A DNA stretch of 64,000 nucleotides, from positions 1,364,001-1,428,000 of the forward strand of contig JADJOC010000009.1 in the NCBI GenBank assembly GCA_016713965.1. The letters are read 5' to 3'. The notes below the pieces were generated by a model, which saw nothing but the letters and a program-made list of their open reading frames with translations, was not told where the DNA came from and did no database searches. Positions 8,180-18,164 of this stretch are shown piece by piece; position 1 is the first letter of the stretch; the number at the start of each line of letters is the position of its first letter. The stretch is from Chitinophagaceae bacterium. GTDB taxonomy: Bacteria > Bacteroidota > Bacteroidia > Chitinophagales > Chitinophagaceae. A program made the translations under genes and the position numbers.

Positions 8180-9037
8180 TTAAAATACTTTTCTCTCTGT
8201 AAGGAATTCTTTTTTTGATTGAAGTTTAAATGTGTACTTCAATCCAAGTTTTCTGGATGCTGCCTGCATAATAAGATCGTATATGTTTTTAGCAGCTTTT
8301 GTAGCAGTGTTGCCACCAAACGAAAAAGCATAATACGTTTTATTTATTTTGTGCAGTTCTGGAATATGGAACCGGTAAAGATTTGGCCAATAGGTCGGTT
8401 GCCATCTATCAATATGGCAATCAGTTTTGCAAATATTCAATGCTACATCAAAAGCAAATTCATCCGGATAAACGCCTGCAAAGGTTTCACTATTTACTTT
8501 AGGGTCATTGTAAATTTCCCAGGCCTTAGCAAAAATCTTTCCTGCTTTTTCATCTTTTTTGAATAGAATAAATTCACTACGGATTTTCCAGAGCTTGCCA
8601 GTTTTTAATTTGTATGCTTTAGCGAGCTCTTCCGCAGTAGGACCACCAAAAGCATAGTTTGAATTGCTAAAGTCTTTATTATTCTCTATATCATAGTAAC
8701 CTTCATTTACACAAGTAAAAGATCGCTTTTTCAAGTGATCAAACGCTAATTCCACATTATCTTTCATCCACAACAGATCTGCATCTACTAATAAAGTTTG
8801 TTCAAATGGTGTGTAGTCATAAGCTGTCAACTTCAATTCATTCCACTTTTTGTCAGTCTTAATTAAAGTGGTAAAAATTTCCAGATGGGCAGGTGTTAAA
8901 TGCTTTACTGCACTTTCCTGGAAAATTAAAGCAATAGGCAAATCATTCGATTTTGCCTTAATGGTTACTGCCAGATTGTATGCCATTCGCCCGTAATTAT
9001 GGTGCCCGGTGGCAATGATTAAAATACCTTTTTGCAT
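8180..9037 (-). CDS. GT-A-fold glycosyltransferase, GT8-like
   Basis: 285 aa. It starts MQKGILIIATGHHNYGRMAY, a nucleotide-sugar-binding N-terminus, and has a DxD motif at residues 85-87 in TLLVDADLLWM, the metal/UDP-sugar site of GT-A enzymes. A SNYAFGG loop and an FPDEFAF-like segment (YPDEFAFDVAL) also resemble GT8-like enzymes. It lies between the adhesin-like tail gene and the portal gene with one base between its stop and the portal start. It could glycosylate virion proteins or modify host surface sugars. Acceptor and sugar are unknown. Confidence 0.65.
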   Translation of the reverse strand: MQKGILIIATGHHNYGRMAYNLAVTIKAKSNDLPIALIFQESAVKHLTPAHLEIFTTLIKTDKKWNELKLTAYDYTPFEQTLLVDADLLWMKDNVELAFDHLKKRSFTCVNEGYYDIENNKDFSNSNYAFGGPTAEELAKAYKLKTGKLWKIRSEFILFKKDEKAGKIFAKAWEIYNDPKVNSETFAGVYPDEFAFDVALNICKTDCHIDRWQPTYWPNLYRFHIPELHKINKTYYAFSFGGNTATKAAKNIYDLIMQAASRKLGLKYTFKLQSKKEFLTERKVF

Positions 9038-9048
9038 AATTTTTATTT

Positions 9049-10866
9049 TTAGTTAAAAGAAAATAATGATTCACAGCTACTTTCCCCTGACGTATCGGTA
9101 TAAGTGAAAGTCATTGTGAATATTGTATGAATACCGCCACCGTCATATTCTACCGGTATAACAATAGATGTTTGCCCGGGGCCTACTATGATATCGCCAC
9201 TGTAATACATGCTGTACCCGCTTATGGAGCCAGCCTGATCATTATGTGCTACTACGTGAATCACACCAGGAGTAACCGTAACAATATTTTGTGAAAAATT
9301 ATAAGTTCCGGCTACACCAAAATCTACACCTTCAGTAGAACCGCCTGCGCATGTAGGGGTAATATTGCCGGGAGGCGGCAAAGTGGTAAAATCGTCTGTT
9401 ACCCAAGTTGAATAATTACCCTCACCACAATTTGACCTCACCCTAAAATCGTAATGAGTATTAGCATCTAAACCATTAATTACTATCAAAATTGTACTGC
9501 CTGGATTCCAAACACCAGTATCACTAGCTATTAAGTTATTATCATCATCATATAATTCCCAATCATATAAGCCCGCAGGTGTAGGTAACACCCTGGTCCA
9601 GGATAAACTGGCGGTTGTTTCCGTAACTTCATCAACAGAAAGATCAGTGGGTGCTGCACATAAATCAGTTTCACCATCTTCAACATTTCCCCTCACAATT
9701 GCAGTATCAAAAATCCCATTCGGGCATTCAGCTTTATATACTACTAATTCCACGTTATCTTCATCCGGGGCATCAGCTTTAACTACTATTGTAAGAATAC
9801 CATCATCATTGATATTGGCACTTTCCAAATAAGTTTCATTAAAAGAAACAATGCTAAATGTAACTGGGCTACAACAAAAAGTATCATTGGCTTTTACATC
9901 AATTTCATATTCTTCACCAATTAATAAATCATCAGGGAAAACATCATCAACGGCATCAATTTGCGGTAATGGCTCACACACTTCGCAATTATCATTTCTT
10001 ACCAGGTAAGGCGTAACCAAAACTTTGAATTGTGCTTTGCCCAGTGGATAATCTAAAAACTTTATCCATTCAATTTCGTAATCACCAGTTTTACGAATAC
10101 CACCTGTATAATGCTTGGAGGTAATATGCACCTCATCATGATCAAGGGCGATATCTATTTTCTCATGGATATCTTCCGTTAAATTTTCAGTTTCGGCTTC
10201 GTACTCTTTCTTTTTTACAGCTTTTAAAATATTTATTTTTCCGTTACTACGGCTATAAATACTCTGCTCAGTTTTTAGTTGAGGACGTGCGATATGAATA
10301 GGTAACCGTACTTTATTAGGTGTTACTGCTTGGCAATATTCAAATCCATAACTATTTTCATCGCAGTTGTATTCCAGTAAGGATGTCCAGCAATCATCAC
10401 AAGGGCGGTAAAAGCAATTTGTAGGTGCAGATATATTTATAACAGGATCTGCAGATACTATTTTAATGCCGATTTGAAAGCAACTATTGCAATCAATTAA
10501 ATCTTTAAACCCAGGCAATCCATGTGGCCAGTAAAATAATATTTCAGTATCATTTATTCGATAGCGTTGAAATAATAATCCATCATCAATAGTAAAATTT
10601 TTAAGTATGGCAGCTTCAAAACCTGCAGGTTGAGTAATAATTCCTTCTAATAAAAGAAGTTGGATAATATTGGTGGGCGCATCACAAATTGCATCAGCTT
10701 CATCCTCATTACCTGCTTTTAAAATTAACTGAAAAGCTAAATCTGTATTTTCAATTACCGGTAAGCAATTTTTAATGTCATGTTCATAACAATGTTTTTG
10801 ACCAATGAATTGGGCGTAACCAAATTGTAGAAAAGAATATGGTGGGTTCAATAATGTATATGCCAT
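9049..10866 (-). CDS. Tail-associated adhesin with fibronectin type III domain
   Basis: 605 aa. The first 290 residues are a cysteine-rich phage tail-specific region. Residues about 300-400 are a beta-rich Ig-like segment (QIDAVDDVFPDDLL...VKANDTFCCSPVTF). Residues about 405-495 form an FN3 domain with the signatures APTDLSVDEV, SLSWT and YDFRVRSNC. The rest is another beta-sandwich-like domain. FN3 and Ig-like domains in tail proteins usually assist carbohydrate or cell-surface binding. It shares its start with the stop of the 863-aa tail gene. It is a receptor-binding candidate. Confidence 0.65.
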   Translation of the reverse strand: MAYTLLNPPYSFLQFGYAQFIGQKHCYEHDIKNCLPVIENTDLAFQLILKAGNEDEADAICDAPTNIIQLLLLEGIITQPAGFEAAILKNFTIDDGLLFQRYRINDTEILFYWPHGLPGFKDLIDCNSCFQIGIKIVSADPVINISAPTNCFYRPCDDCWTSLLEYNCDENSYGFEYCQAVTPNKVRLPIHIARPQLKTEQSIYSRSNGKINILKAVKKKEYEAETENLTEDIHEKIDIALDHDEVHITSKHYTGGIRKTGDYEIEWIKFLDYPLGKAQFKVLVTPYLVRNDNCEVCEPLPQIDAVDDVFPDDLLIGEEYEIDVKANDTFCCSPVTFSIVSFNETYLESANINDDGILTIVVKADAPDEDNVELVVYKAECPNGIFDTAIVRGNVEDGETDLCAAPTDLSVDEVTETTASLSWTRVLPTPAGLYDWELYDDDNNLIASDTGVWNPGSTILIVINGLDANTHYDFRVRSNCGEGNYSTWVTDDFTTLPPPGNITPTCAGGSTEGVDFGVAGTYNFSQNIVTVTPGVIHVVAHNDQAGSISGYSMYYSGDIIVGPGQTSIVIPVEYDGGGIHTIFTMTFTYTDTSGESSCESLFSFN

Positions 10867-13457
10867 TATATAATAAATTGTGGTATTAGTCTAAAATTTG
10901 CTATGCCTTCTTCTGGCTTGTATTTGATGATGTCAATCCATCCGTATCCATCCTCACAATCCGACTGAAAATAAATTTTACCGTGTCTGTTTTGATTGAT
11001 TTTTTTAAAATCTTTCATACTCATAGGATATTCATATACTTTGCGTTCCGGCATAAGTATAGGCGTTCCATCTAACGGGTTATTAAAAATGGAAAGATCA
11101 ATTGTTTGATTTTCTTTTATTACCTGGTTTTCCCATTTACAAAAATCACTTTCCATTTCACCTTCAGCGAAATAATTACCATCACCGTCCGTAAAAATTA
11201 TTTTACTGCCGGCAGGCAATAACCGATACCCGGAAAAAATTTTGCTTATCCATCGCATAGCATTACGTAATGGTGATATGCGGAAATTGTAAATTGTTGG
11301 CGGGTCTATTATATTTTGCGGATTAATAATATTGCCTAATTCAACTGCATAAAATTCAAATGTTGCTACTATCAATCCTTCAACATTTGTATTTTCTACA
11401 GTTTCGATATATGTATTTGTGTTATCTGTATAAACAGATTCAATAGTAAGTACTCCATTATTTAATGCAGTTCCAGAAATAGTGATTTGCATTCCATGAT
11501 GAAAATATGTTGGAAAACCTAAAACGCTAAATTTATTGTCATCATAAAAGAAAGTTATTTGCTCGTGGCTTTCTTTTTTAATGCAAATAATAAATGGTTC
11601 GTTATCATATCTCCAGTCTTTACTATCACCGCTTTTCCGCTTTGTTATTTCAAGTGCATAACCACTGCCAATGAATCCGCTAAGTTGTATCAGTTCACTT
11701 TTTAAAGAAGATAGGGTAGTACGAAAAATTCGCTTTGTTAAAAACTCGTCAAGACCGGTATATTCTTCCCCTTCCCATTTATCATACCCAAATTTGAAAG
11801 TACTGTAATGCTCACCTGATATTATTTGCGTTTCGACTTTATTTATTCCGATGCACTCCATTATTACATCATCATTATAAAAATATTTCCATGGTTCTAC
11901 CCTTAACCATTGTTTACCTGGCCGGTAAATATCATTTTCCAAACCAAAGCCAATATTATGTATTGGGTTAAGCCCTTTCCATAAATCCTGCATGCTTAAA
12001 GAAAATTGTATTGGATTGCCCGGTATCCTGTTTTCCTGATTACGTAGAAATATACCTTTTGTAAGCACTTCTAAGCTGCCACAACCGTCTTCAGGTGATG
12101 CGTAAGGCTGTGCGTCTGTTCTTCCAAAATAATCGCTGTATGCCCTTATTTTATCGTTTGTAATAGCTTCTGCTACCCGGCTTATGGTTTCGTTCACCAT
12201 AAATACTTTTGAGGTAGTAGGATCTACGGTTGATATATTAGTTATTAAAATATGGGAATCGGTATCTAATGTTAAACGCAAAGCTTTAGCGCCGCCATTC
12301 ACATTATTAATTTCAGTTTGTGTTTTACGTTCAGTAAGTGCCATGAATAAGTAAAACCTGTCCGCTTCATTTATTATGACATTTTCATTAAATATAAAAT
12401 CAAATGATACGTCACCACTATTGGGAGCCATCATATCAATTAAATTGACCCAACCAGGGTCGAAAATATTTTGTTCAGCCATAAATTCATAATCACTTTC
12501 ATCCTCTCCATTTGTAAGATCGCCTGGCACGTGCGGTAATCTTAATAAGTATATACTGGTAGTACCTAAATAAGTTTCTAGCACATCCAATTTTCCTTTA
12601 AGCCTAATATCAAATTTTACCGGATTAGTAATATCGCCGTAATTCGGTGATCCTTCTGGATAATTTAACATCGGGTTTAAATTCAATGGCCATAAGCCAT
12701 TACCCGGAAAAGTGTTAACCATGGGATCATTTACAGAAGGTGGGAAATGAGCAATTAATGCAGGATTAGAGTTTTGAGAAGCTAAATCCATTTGATGCGT
12801 ACCATACATTTCAAAATTTCCAATTTCCGAAGCCTGGTTATCAGGTAATCCAAATTCTATTTGCGAGTTAGTAAGGTTACTATCAATATTTGAATCACCA
12901 TTATTTACAATTACAGGTTGTAATCCTCCGTCAAAAACTTCAATAGAATCATTTTTTGTTTCGGCTTTATCTTGGATAAAAATTCCTTTGCTTGGTAATT
13001 CCATTTCAAAGGGTAGCTTAGCATAGACCGGCAAAACAGTAGTTTCATCAAAAGCTTTGTCAGTTTGTAAATTTACTTTCTGATCAGATTTATTTGCAAA
13101 CTCCGTTACATCACTGGTAGTTTCCATAGGTATATTCACATAACATTCATCACCGCATACATACTTATATAAAGCAAAAAGTAGTTTACCACGGTAAAGC
13201 TCTTCCAGTTCTCCACCACCACATTGTTGTTCAATTATTAGTATGACATTACCATCTATCCCGTATTGATCATATTCAGATTTTATAATCTGGGCAGATT
13301 TTTTATAAAACTTGAAATCATTGCCTTGGTAATCAAACAAAACTCCATGCTTCTCTAAATCACGCTTTACCTCTATTTCAATGGTGTCCCATCCTACAGG
13401 TTCATCAATTACCGTAGCAACATTATTGCGATCTAATAAAGTGAATTTCCAATTCAT
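10866..13457 (-). CDS. Distal tail / baseplate-hub protein candidate
   Basis: 863 aa directly downstream of the tape measure gene with a 4-base start/stop overlap, the position of distal tail or tail-tip genes. The N-terminus (MNWKFTLLDRN...VGWDTIEIEVKRD) is beta-rich, and the protein is rich in Asp/Asn/Tyr with no signal peptide or coiled coil. I recognise the general type from Bacteroidota siphophages, but no named domain can be assigned. It probably forms the tail tip together with the FN3 protein that follows. Confidence 0.55.
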   Translation of the reverse strand: MNWKFTLLDRNNVATVIDEPVGWDTIEIEVKRDLEKHGVLFDYQGNDFKFYKKSAQIIKSEYDQYGIDGNVILIIEQQCGGGELEELYRGKLLFALYKYVCGDECYVNIPMETTSDVTEFANKSDQKVNLQTDKAFDETTVLPVYAKLPFEMELPSKGIFIQDKAETKNDSIEVFDGGLQPVIVNNGDSNIDSNLTNSQIEFGLPDNQASEIGNFEMYGTHQMDLASQNSNPALIAHFPPSVNDPMVNTFPGNGLWPLNLNPMLNYPEGSPNYGDITNPVKFDIRLKGKLDVLETYLGTTSIYLLRLPHVPGDLTNGEDESDYEFMAEQNIFDPGWVNLIDMMAPNSGDVSFDFIFNENVIINEADRFYLFMALTERKTQTEINNVNGGAKALRLTLDTDSHILITNISTVDPTTSKVFMVNETISRVAEAITNDKIRAYSDYFGRTDAQPYASPEDGCGSLEVLTKGIFLRNQENRIPGNPIQFSLSMQDLWKGLNPIHNIGFGLENDIYRPGKQWLRVEPWKYFYNDDVIMECIGINKVETQIISGEHYSTFKFGYDKWEGEEYTGLDEFLTKRIFRTTLSSLKSELIQLSGFIGSGYALEITKRKSGDSKDWRYDNEPFIICIKKESHEQITFFYDDNKFSVLGFPTYFHHGMQITISGTALNNGVLTIESVYTDNTNTYIETVENTNVEGLIVATFEFYAVELGNIINPQNIIDPPTIYNFRISPLRNAMRWISKIFSGYRLLPAGSKIIFTDGDGNYFAEGEMESDFCKWENQVIKENQTIDLSIFNNPLDGTPILMPERKVYEYPMSMKDFKKINQNRHGKIYFQSDCEDGYGWIDIIKYKPEEGIANFRLIPQFII

Positions 13458-16400
13458 AATGAATAGCGTTTATTTTTAAATTCTGTTACGGTATTCTTTT
13501 TAGCAATAAAGGAGTTCATGCCATTTTCATCAATGTTCATATTTATATATGTAGGTTCCGGTATTTTGCCAGCAATAGCATTGGCCATTTTTTCGTAATC
13601 AATCATAGATCCGTCTTTGCCAACATAAGTACTGCTCATTAAGTCAGTATCTGCCCTTGGAATCATGCTAAGTATGAGGCTTTCAAAATCGTCATTATTA
13701 ATAGCTTTTAAAATTTCCTTATACTTCGCTGTTGAAGCGGCATTAATCACACTTTCCCCGGCACTTATCCATGCGGGAATGCTATCACTTGTAGAAGTAC
13801 CAGTGCCTTTAATATCTACTTTACCATGTTTAAATTTTGGCACTTCAGCTTTTTTAATATTACCTATTTGTATAGCAGTAGTAGCAAGAGCAGCAGCGAT
13901 CATTATAGCATCACCAATACCAAAGTCAAATTTTGGCCGTGTAGCCAGGATATTAGTAACAGCCAACGCACCATTAATTTCAGCTTGGGCAATCTTAGCT
14001 CTTTTATCAGCTTCGTATGCCCTGCGTTTTGCTGCAGCTTCCTTTTGTCTGAATTTTTCTTCAACATCAGCCTTCTGTTGTTCAGTGAGATTTTTATTAT
14101 CAAGTTCCTTTGCTTTTAATGCATCCAGCTGTGCAATTTCAGCTTCCAGGGCTTCTTTCCTTGCCTCGGCGCCGGCGGCAAAAGAACTATTTACAATGGC
14201 CTGTGTGGCCGCTATTGTGGCAGCGGCATACTCGGCAAATTTTTCACTTTGAGATAAGTTTTCATCATCAGAAATTTCCCTAATACTTTTATATAAATCT
14301 GCCAGTTGTGTTAATGCAACTTTAGCAACACCATCATCCAATACATTGGCAATCGATTGCTTTAATAAATCGATGGTATATCCAAATAACTTTTGCCTTT
14401 CTTCTAATTCTTTTTTGGTTTTTGCAGTTTTTTCTTCTTCAGCTTTTTTGTGTGCTTCCAGGTCAAGTTTGCGTAAATTGTCTTCAGCATCGAATAAAGT
14501 TTTTTGCAATTCGGAAACATCTTCACCGGCTTTTTTGCGAACATAAATAACAGCTTTCAGCCGTGAAATTTCATTTTGTATTTCAGTTTTTTCATATTCT
14601 TTACCAATAGCTTCCCGTTTTTCTTCATATACTTTTAAAGTAATCAGCCCCTCATTAAATTGTTTTTCCAAAGCGGCCAAACGTTCATTTCTTCCAAAGG
14701 CATTAGTATTAGTGAAAGATTGGTATAGTTGGTCAACGCCTGCAATAGTATTAGCCAGGGCTTGTTCTTCTTCTTCTTTAAAAGCCTGTAACCTGGCCCG
14801 GTGTTCTTCGGCTTCCTTATCATTATTTTGTTTTATGATAAGAAGTTTTGCTTTACCAAAAGTATCAGCAGCTTCTAAAGCTTGTGTATCGTATTTATCA
14901 TTGATGTTTTTTATTTCAGCAGAGGTAATATCTTTCTGCCTTAATTCTTGTGCGCGTTGGAGTTCAATTAACTGGATTGTAGTTTCATTATATTTAATTA
15001 TGGATTCCAACCTGAACTTTAAAGAACTATTTTCACTGTCAGCACCTGCTTTAAACAAAGCTTGTTCTTTTTCCAGTTTGCGCTGGCTCATTTCAAATTC
15101 AGCTTTGTTACTTCTTTCAGTTAGTTCCCTGGCTTTATCCGCAGCGGCTTTATCATCTTGCTTCTTTTTTTCCGCAGCCTTTTTTGCATCCTCATCTTTT
15201 TTATCCTGTACTTTTTTCTGATAAGCCAGTGTTTCCGCTTCAATTTCAACCGTTTTATCCTTGCCCTCTTTATTTATTGCATTTATTTTATCCTGTACAG
15301 CTTCTGCATCCGCAACAGTTAATTGGCCGGTTTTTTTCCTTTCATTATAGAGGCTCACGTAAGTATTACCTGCAACTCTTAACTCATGTAATTCTTTATT
15401 CCTAATCTCTTGTTCCTTTTTATATATTTCTTCTGTTGTTGCACCCCTTCCTTTTAATATGGTCAACTGCCTTTTCAAATCATCAACGCCACCGGATTGT
15501 GCAGCCCTAGCTTTGGAACTTGCAGAAATAACGTTTTCTAAACTTTCGATTAATGCATCGGCAGCTTCCTTCTGTTCTTTCAATGAAGATGTAGCGTCAC
15601 CCGTAGCATCACCGAATAAACCCATTTTTTCAGCAGCAATCACCAATAATACCACAATAGCACCTATACCGGTTGCCAATAAAGCAATCCTGAAGGCTTT
15701 TAATGCACCCGTAGAAGCGCCTACAGCTACGGTATATACAGTTTGGGCAAGGGCCGCAGCTTTAGTGCCCAGCATTTGAAGTTTTTGTACAAGTATGGTT
15801 TCTTTTTGCAGAGCATTTTGTAATTGCTGAATACCGGTGGTGATAGCCATTATTGCGTTAAGTTTCGCAATCGCTTTTTGCACATCTTCATTACCATCAC
15901 CAAATAATTCCTGGGCGCCAGCGGCTATTTGAAAACCGGCGGCCACAGCTTGTATTCCTTGCACACCTGCATCAATATTAGCAGTATCGCTGGCCAATGC
16001 TCTTACCCTGGCAGCGGTATCGCCTATTTGATCTTCGAGCCTGGCAGCCTGCACAGCCATATCAATAAAGGTTTGGGTACCGCCCTGGCCAGCATCGTCC
16101 ATTCGAGATAATTCTTCTTTAAGCTGGCGCAGCTGAGCTTTAAGGCTTAAGCTGGACTGTTCAGTTTTATCCAGATTATCACCCAATTTTTTACCAAACT
16201 CATCAGCGCTCATACCAGCTTCTTTCAAAGCAGCTTTAACACTTTCACCCAATCCATCCTCTACGGCTTTTGTTAGTGTAATAACGCTTTTTTGAATATC
16301 GGACATTCCTTTTACAGCAGCCTTACTTTCGGTAGCTGTAGTAACCATTGCCTTTTTACTTTCGGTAGCAAATTTTTTAAAATGTGCCTCATCTTCTGCA

Positions 16401-16489
16401 GTAACGGCTCCTATTTTTTTTAAGACGTCAATTGATGGGGTTAATTGAGAATTATCTCCAATAAATTCAATTATTACTTGATCAGCCAC
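13454..16489 (-). CDS. Tail tape measure protein
   Basis: 1011 aa, the longest phage gene, starting with GTG at 16489 inside the end of the chaperone gene. It is strongly helical, with Ala/Lys/Glu-rich coiled coil over about residues 400-830. Hydrophobic helices at about residues 255-285 (ALLATGIGAIVVLLVIAAEK) and again near 850-880 are typical of tape measures. The protein sets tail length and is threaded into the tail tube, later helping DNA passage. Two tail genes follow it. Confidence 0.9.
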   Translation of the reverse strand: MADQVIIEFIGDNSQLTPSIDVLKKIGAVTAEDEAHFKKFATESKKAMVTTATESKAAVKGMSDIQKSVITLTKAVEDGLGESVKAALKEAGMSADEFGKKLGDNLDKTEQSSLSLKAQLRQLKEELSRMDDAGQGGTQTFIDMAVQAARLEDQIGDTAARVRALASDTANIDAGVQGIQAVAAGFQIAAGAQELFGDGNEDVQKAIAKLNAIMAITTGIQQLQNALQKETILVQKLQMLGTKAAALAQTVYTVAVGASTGALKAFRIALLATGIGAIVVLLVIAAEKMGLFGDATGDATSSLKEQKEAADALIESLENVISASSKARAAQSGGVDDLKRQLTILKGRGATTEEIYKKEQEIRNKELHELRVAGNTYVSLYNERKKTGQLTVADAEAVQDKINAINKEGKDKTVEIEAETLAYQKKVQDKKDEDAKKAAEKKKQDDKAAADKARELTERSNKAEFEMSQRKLEKEQALFKAGADSENSSLKFRLESIIKYNETTIQLIELQRAQELRQKDITSAEIKNINDKYDTQALEAADTFGKAKLLIIKQNNDKEAEEHRARLQAFKEEEEQALANTIAGVDQLYQSFTNTNAFGRNERLAALEKQFNEGLITLKVYEEKREAIGKEYEKTEIQNEISRLKAVIYVRKKAGEDVSELQKTLFDAEDNLRKLDLEAHKKAEEEKTAKTKKELEERQKLFGYTIDLLKQSIANVLDDGVAKVALTQLADLYKSIREISDDENLSQSEKFAEYAAATIAATQAIVNSSFAAGAEARKEALEAEIAQLDALKAKELDNKNLTEQQKADVEEKFRQKEAAAKRRAYEADKRAKIAQAEINGALAVTNILATRPKFDFGIGDAIMIAAALATTAIQIGNIKKAEVPKFKHGKVDIKGTGTSTSDSIPAWISAGESVINAASTAKYKEILKAINNDDFESLILSMIPRADTDLMSSTYVGKDGSMIDYEKMANAIAGKIPEPTYINMNIDENGMNSFIAKKNTVTEFKNKRYSL

Positions 16490-17244
16490 GGCGAGAGTTT
16501 TTGCCGGATTTGTTTTTTGCAGATAATGCTTTTTTTACATCAGCTGACTTTTTGTTGAGTAAAAAATAATACTCCAATAATGGTAATTTCTCGAGCTCTT
16601 TAACTTTGGTAAAATCATTATCAGCCACCCATAACATTTCTAAGTATCTATTGTCGATGCTGGCCTGGATAATACTTCGGATAGAGGTTTCAGGTGTAAT
16701 TGATTGATCTTTTCTTGCACCGCTAAATAATTCTTTGAATTGCTGTCTGGCAATTGTAAAAATGGTACCAATGTTTTTAGCGGCGTTCGTTGCAAAAAAA
16801 AATCATACATGCCATCAGCCTCCACCCAGGTTTTTATTCTTTTATTGGCGGCCGCACTATCATACATAAATGGGCTTTCATCTTTTGTAAAGAAAACTAC
16901 ACTTGCTAATTTGAATACATGCTTTGGTAGTGCTATTGTTAAAGAAACACGCTCTCTTAAATTGTTGTTGAGGATATAAAGCTTACCAATATTTATTTTC
17001 TTTGGGTCACTCAATATCTTTTCCACAGCTTCAATATGAGCGTTTAAATATTCGGCGCTGCATCGCATTAATAATTCTTCCAAGTGTGTTATAGCACTTA
17101 GCCCTGGCCTGCTAATACATTCAATGGATCTTCATGCATATAATACGTTTCGCCCAGTAATTCAAATGCTGGTACAACTTTATACTTTCCATCAAGTAAA
17201 ATGGGTTTAGGCTTTTTCTGGAATATTTTTTTTATCCACTTCAT
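16482..17244 (-). CDS. Tail-assembly chaperone-like protein, two bases missing
   Basis: Three frames (17244-17098, 17083 to about 16800, then to 16482) join into one 254-aa protein if single bases are restored near 17098 and in the T9 run at about 16792-16800 (A9 on the plus strand). The reading then continues ...YDFFFATNAAKNIGTIFTI... and ends with LWVADND and LEYYFLLNKK. The repaired length is a multiple of three and ends 8 bases inside the tape measure gene, the position of lambda G/GT-type chaperones. The T9 run is also a possible -1 slippage site, as used by many chaperone genes, so the second break could be programmed. The first break cannot be explained that way. Confidence 0.6.
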
Positions 17245-17246
17245 AA

Positions 17247-17621
17247 TTATGCTTGTGCTTTTATTATTCCTGGTTGCATTAATTTTTTTTGTCTTTCGTA
17301 ACTGTCTTTAATGGGCTGTACATCTCGGTTCCATAAATCCACATGGCGTTTACATAAGTTAATGAGAGTAATATATTGCACTTTGTCAATCCCATTAGCC
17401 TCGAAAAACTTAAATGATAAATTGAAGAAGTTATTTAGTAGTGAAGAAACCTGTTTGTAATTCCAGTTATCTTCACTTATTAAGTGCCTGTATTCTTCTG
17501 CTTGTAAATGCAGGTGATTAGGTGATAGGCCTTCAGCTAAAAATAATAGTGCATCACGAAGGGGCTGCTCTATTTCATGCGGATAGATTTCTGCTAATTT
17601 TTTTACTAATTTTTCTCCCAT
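17247..17621 (-). CDS. Phage tail-module protein, function unknown
   Basis: 124 aa, all-helical by composition, with LRDALLFLAEGLSPNHLHLQ at about residues 21-40 and a basic C-terminus. It is packed tightly between a 73-aa gene and the chaperone (2-base gap). Position between terminase and tape measure suggests a tail completion or assembly role. No recognisable motif. Confidence 0.5.
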   Translation of the reverse strand: MGEKLVKKLAEIYPHEIEQPLRDALLFLAEGLSPNHLHLQAEEYRHLISEDNWNYKQVSSLLNNFFNLSFKFFEANGIDKVQYITLINLCKRHVDLWNRDVQPIKDSYERQKKLMQPGIIKAQA

Positions 17622-17842
17622 TATAAATTTTTTAAAGTGTTATCAAGCTCACCAATTTTAGTGAGTGGAATTTTTGTTTTGTTTTTTTCAGTTATTTTAA
17701 ACTGTAAATATTTTACCCACCATTCTAATTCTAAACCCGGTTTGCCTGGATGCCGGTATTTATATTTAAGTATTCTTTGGCACCGGCATTTTTCATAATA
17801 GTTCCAACCGTTATCAGTTAGGGCTTTAGGCGTCTGGATCAT
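17621..17842 (-). CDS. Small basic phage protein, function unknown
   Basis: 73 aa, basic, aromatic-rich (NGWNYYEKCRCQRILKYKYR, LELEWWVKYLQF), with a CRC motif near the N-terminus. It overlaps both neighbours by one and seventeen bases, so it is part of the late operon. No family was recognised. Confidence 0.5.
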   Translation of the reverse strand: MIQTPKALTDNGWNYYEKCRCQRILKYKYRHPGKPGLELEWWVKYLQFKITEKNKTKIPLTKIGELDNTLKNL

Positions 17843-18164
17843 CTTTCAATGCTTTTATTTCTTCTTTATCTGAACTGATTATATAAATAAGGACCGTGTT
17901 GATACCGCCTGCAGCAAATAACATTATTATTTCTTTAAAGAAACCATAACATGGCCAGGCTCCAAACCATTCCCCTATAATAATTATTAAAGCTCCCCAC
18001 CAGGGAGCCATACAAATTGGGCAATCGAACAAAGGTTTTTTTAACCAAGATGGAGCATCCCAAAATACCCTGCCTACCCATTCATTAATCATACCCTCCC
18101 AGGTAGTAACGTGGATGAACAATACTACTAATGCTATAATTAATGTTAACTCTATCATAGACAA
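17826..18164 (-). CDS. Small membrane protein, possible holin
   Basis: 112 aa with hydrophobic segments at about residues 4-20, 56-66 and 72-97. Between them is a cysteine motif, FDCPICMAPWWG, of the kind seen in DUF1360-like membrane proteins. The C-terminal tail is charged. It lies in the late operon between the terminase and tail genes with no lysis enzyme recognised nearby, so a holin role is possible but unproven. Confidence 0.5.
   Translation of the reverse strand: MSMIELTLIIALVVLFIHVTTWEGMINEWVGRVFWDAPSWLKKPLFDCPICMAPWWGALIIIIGEWFGAWPCYGFFKEIIMLFAAGGINTVLIYIISSDKEEIKALKDDPDA

Noticed and set aside
13665..15800. Long plus-strand frames opposite the tape measure gene
   Set aside because: They are shadows of an Ala/Glu/Lys-rich coiled-coil gene, with Ser/Ala/Leu/Phe-rich products and no independent start or motif.
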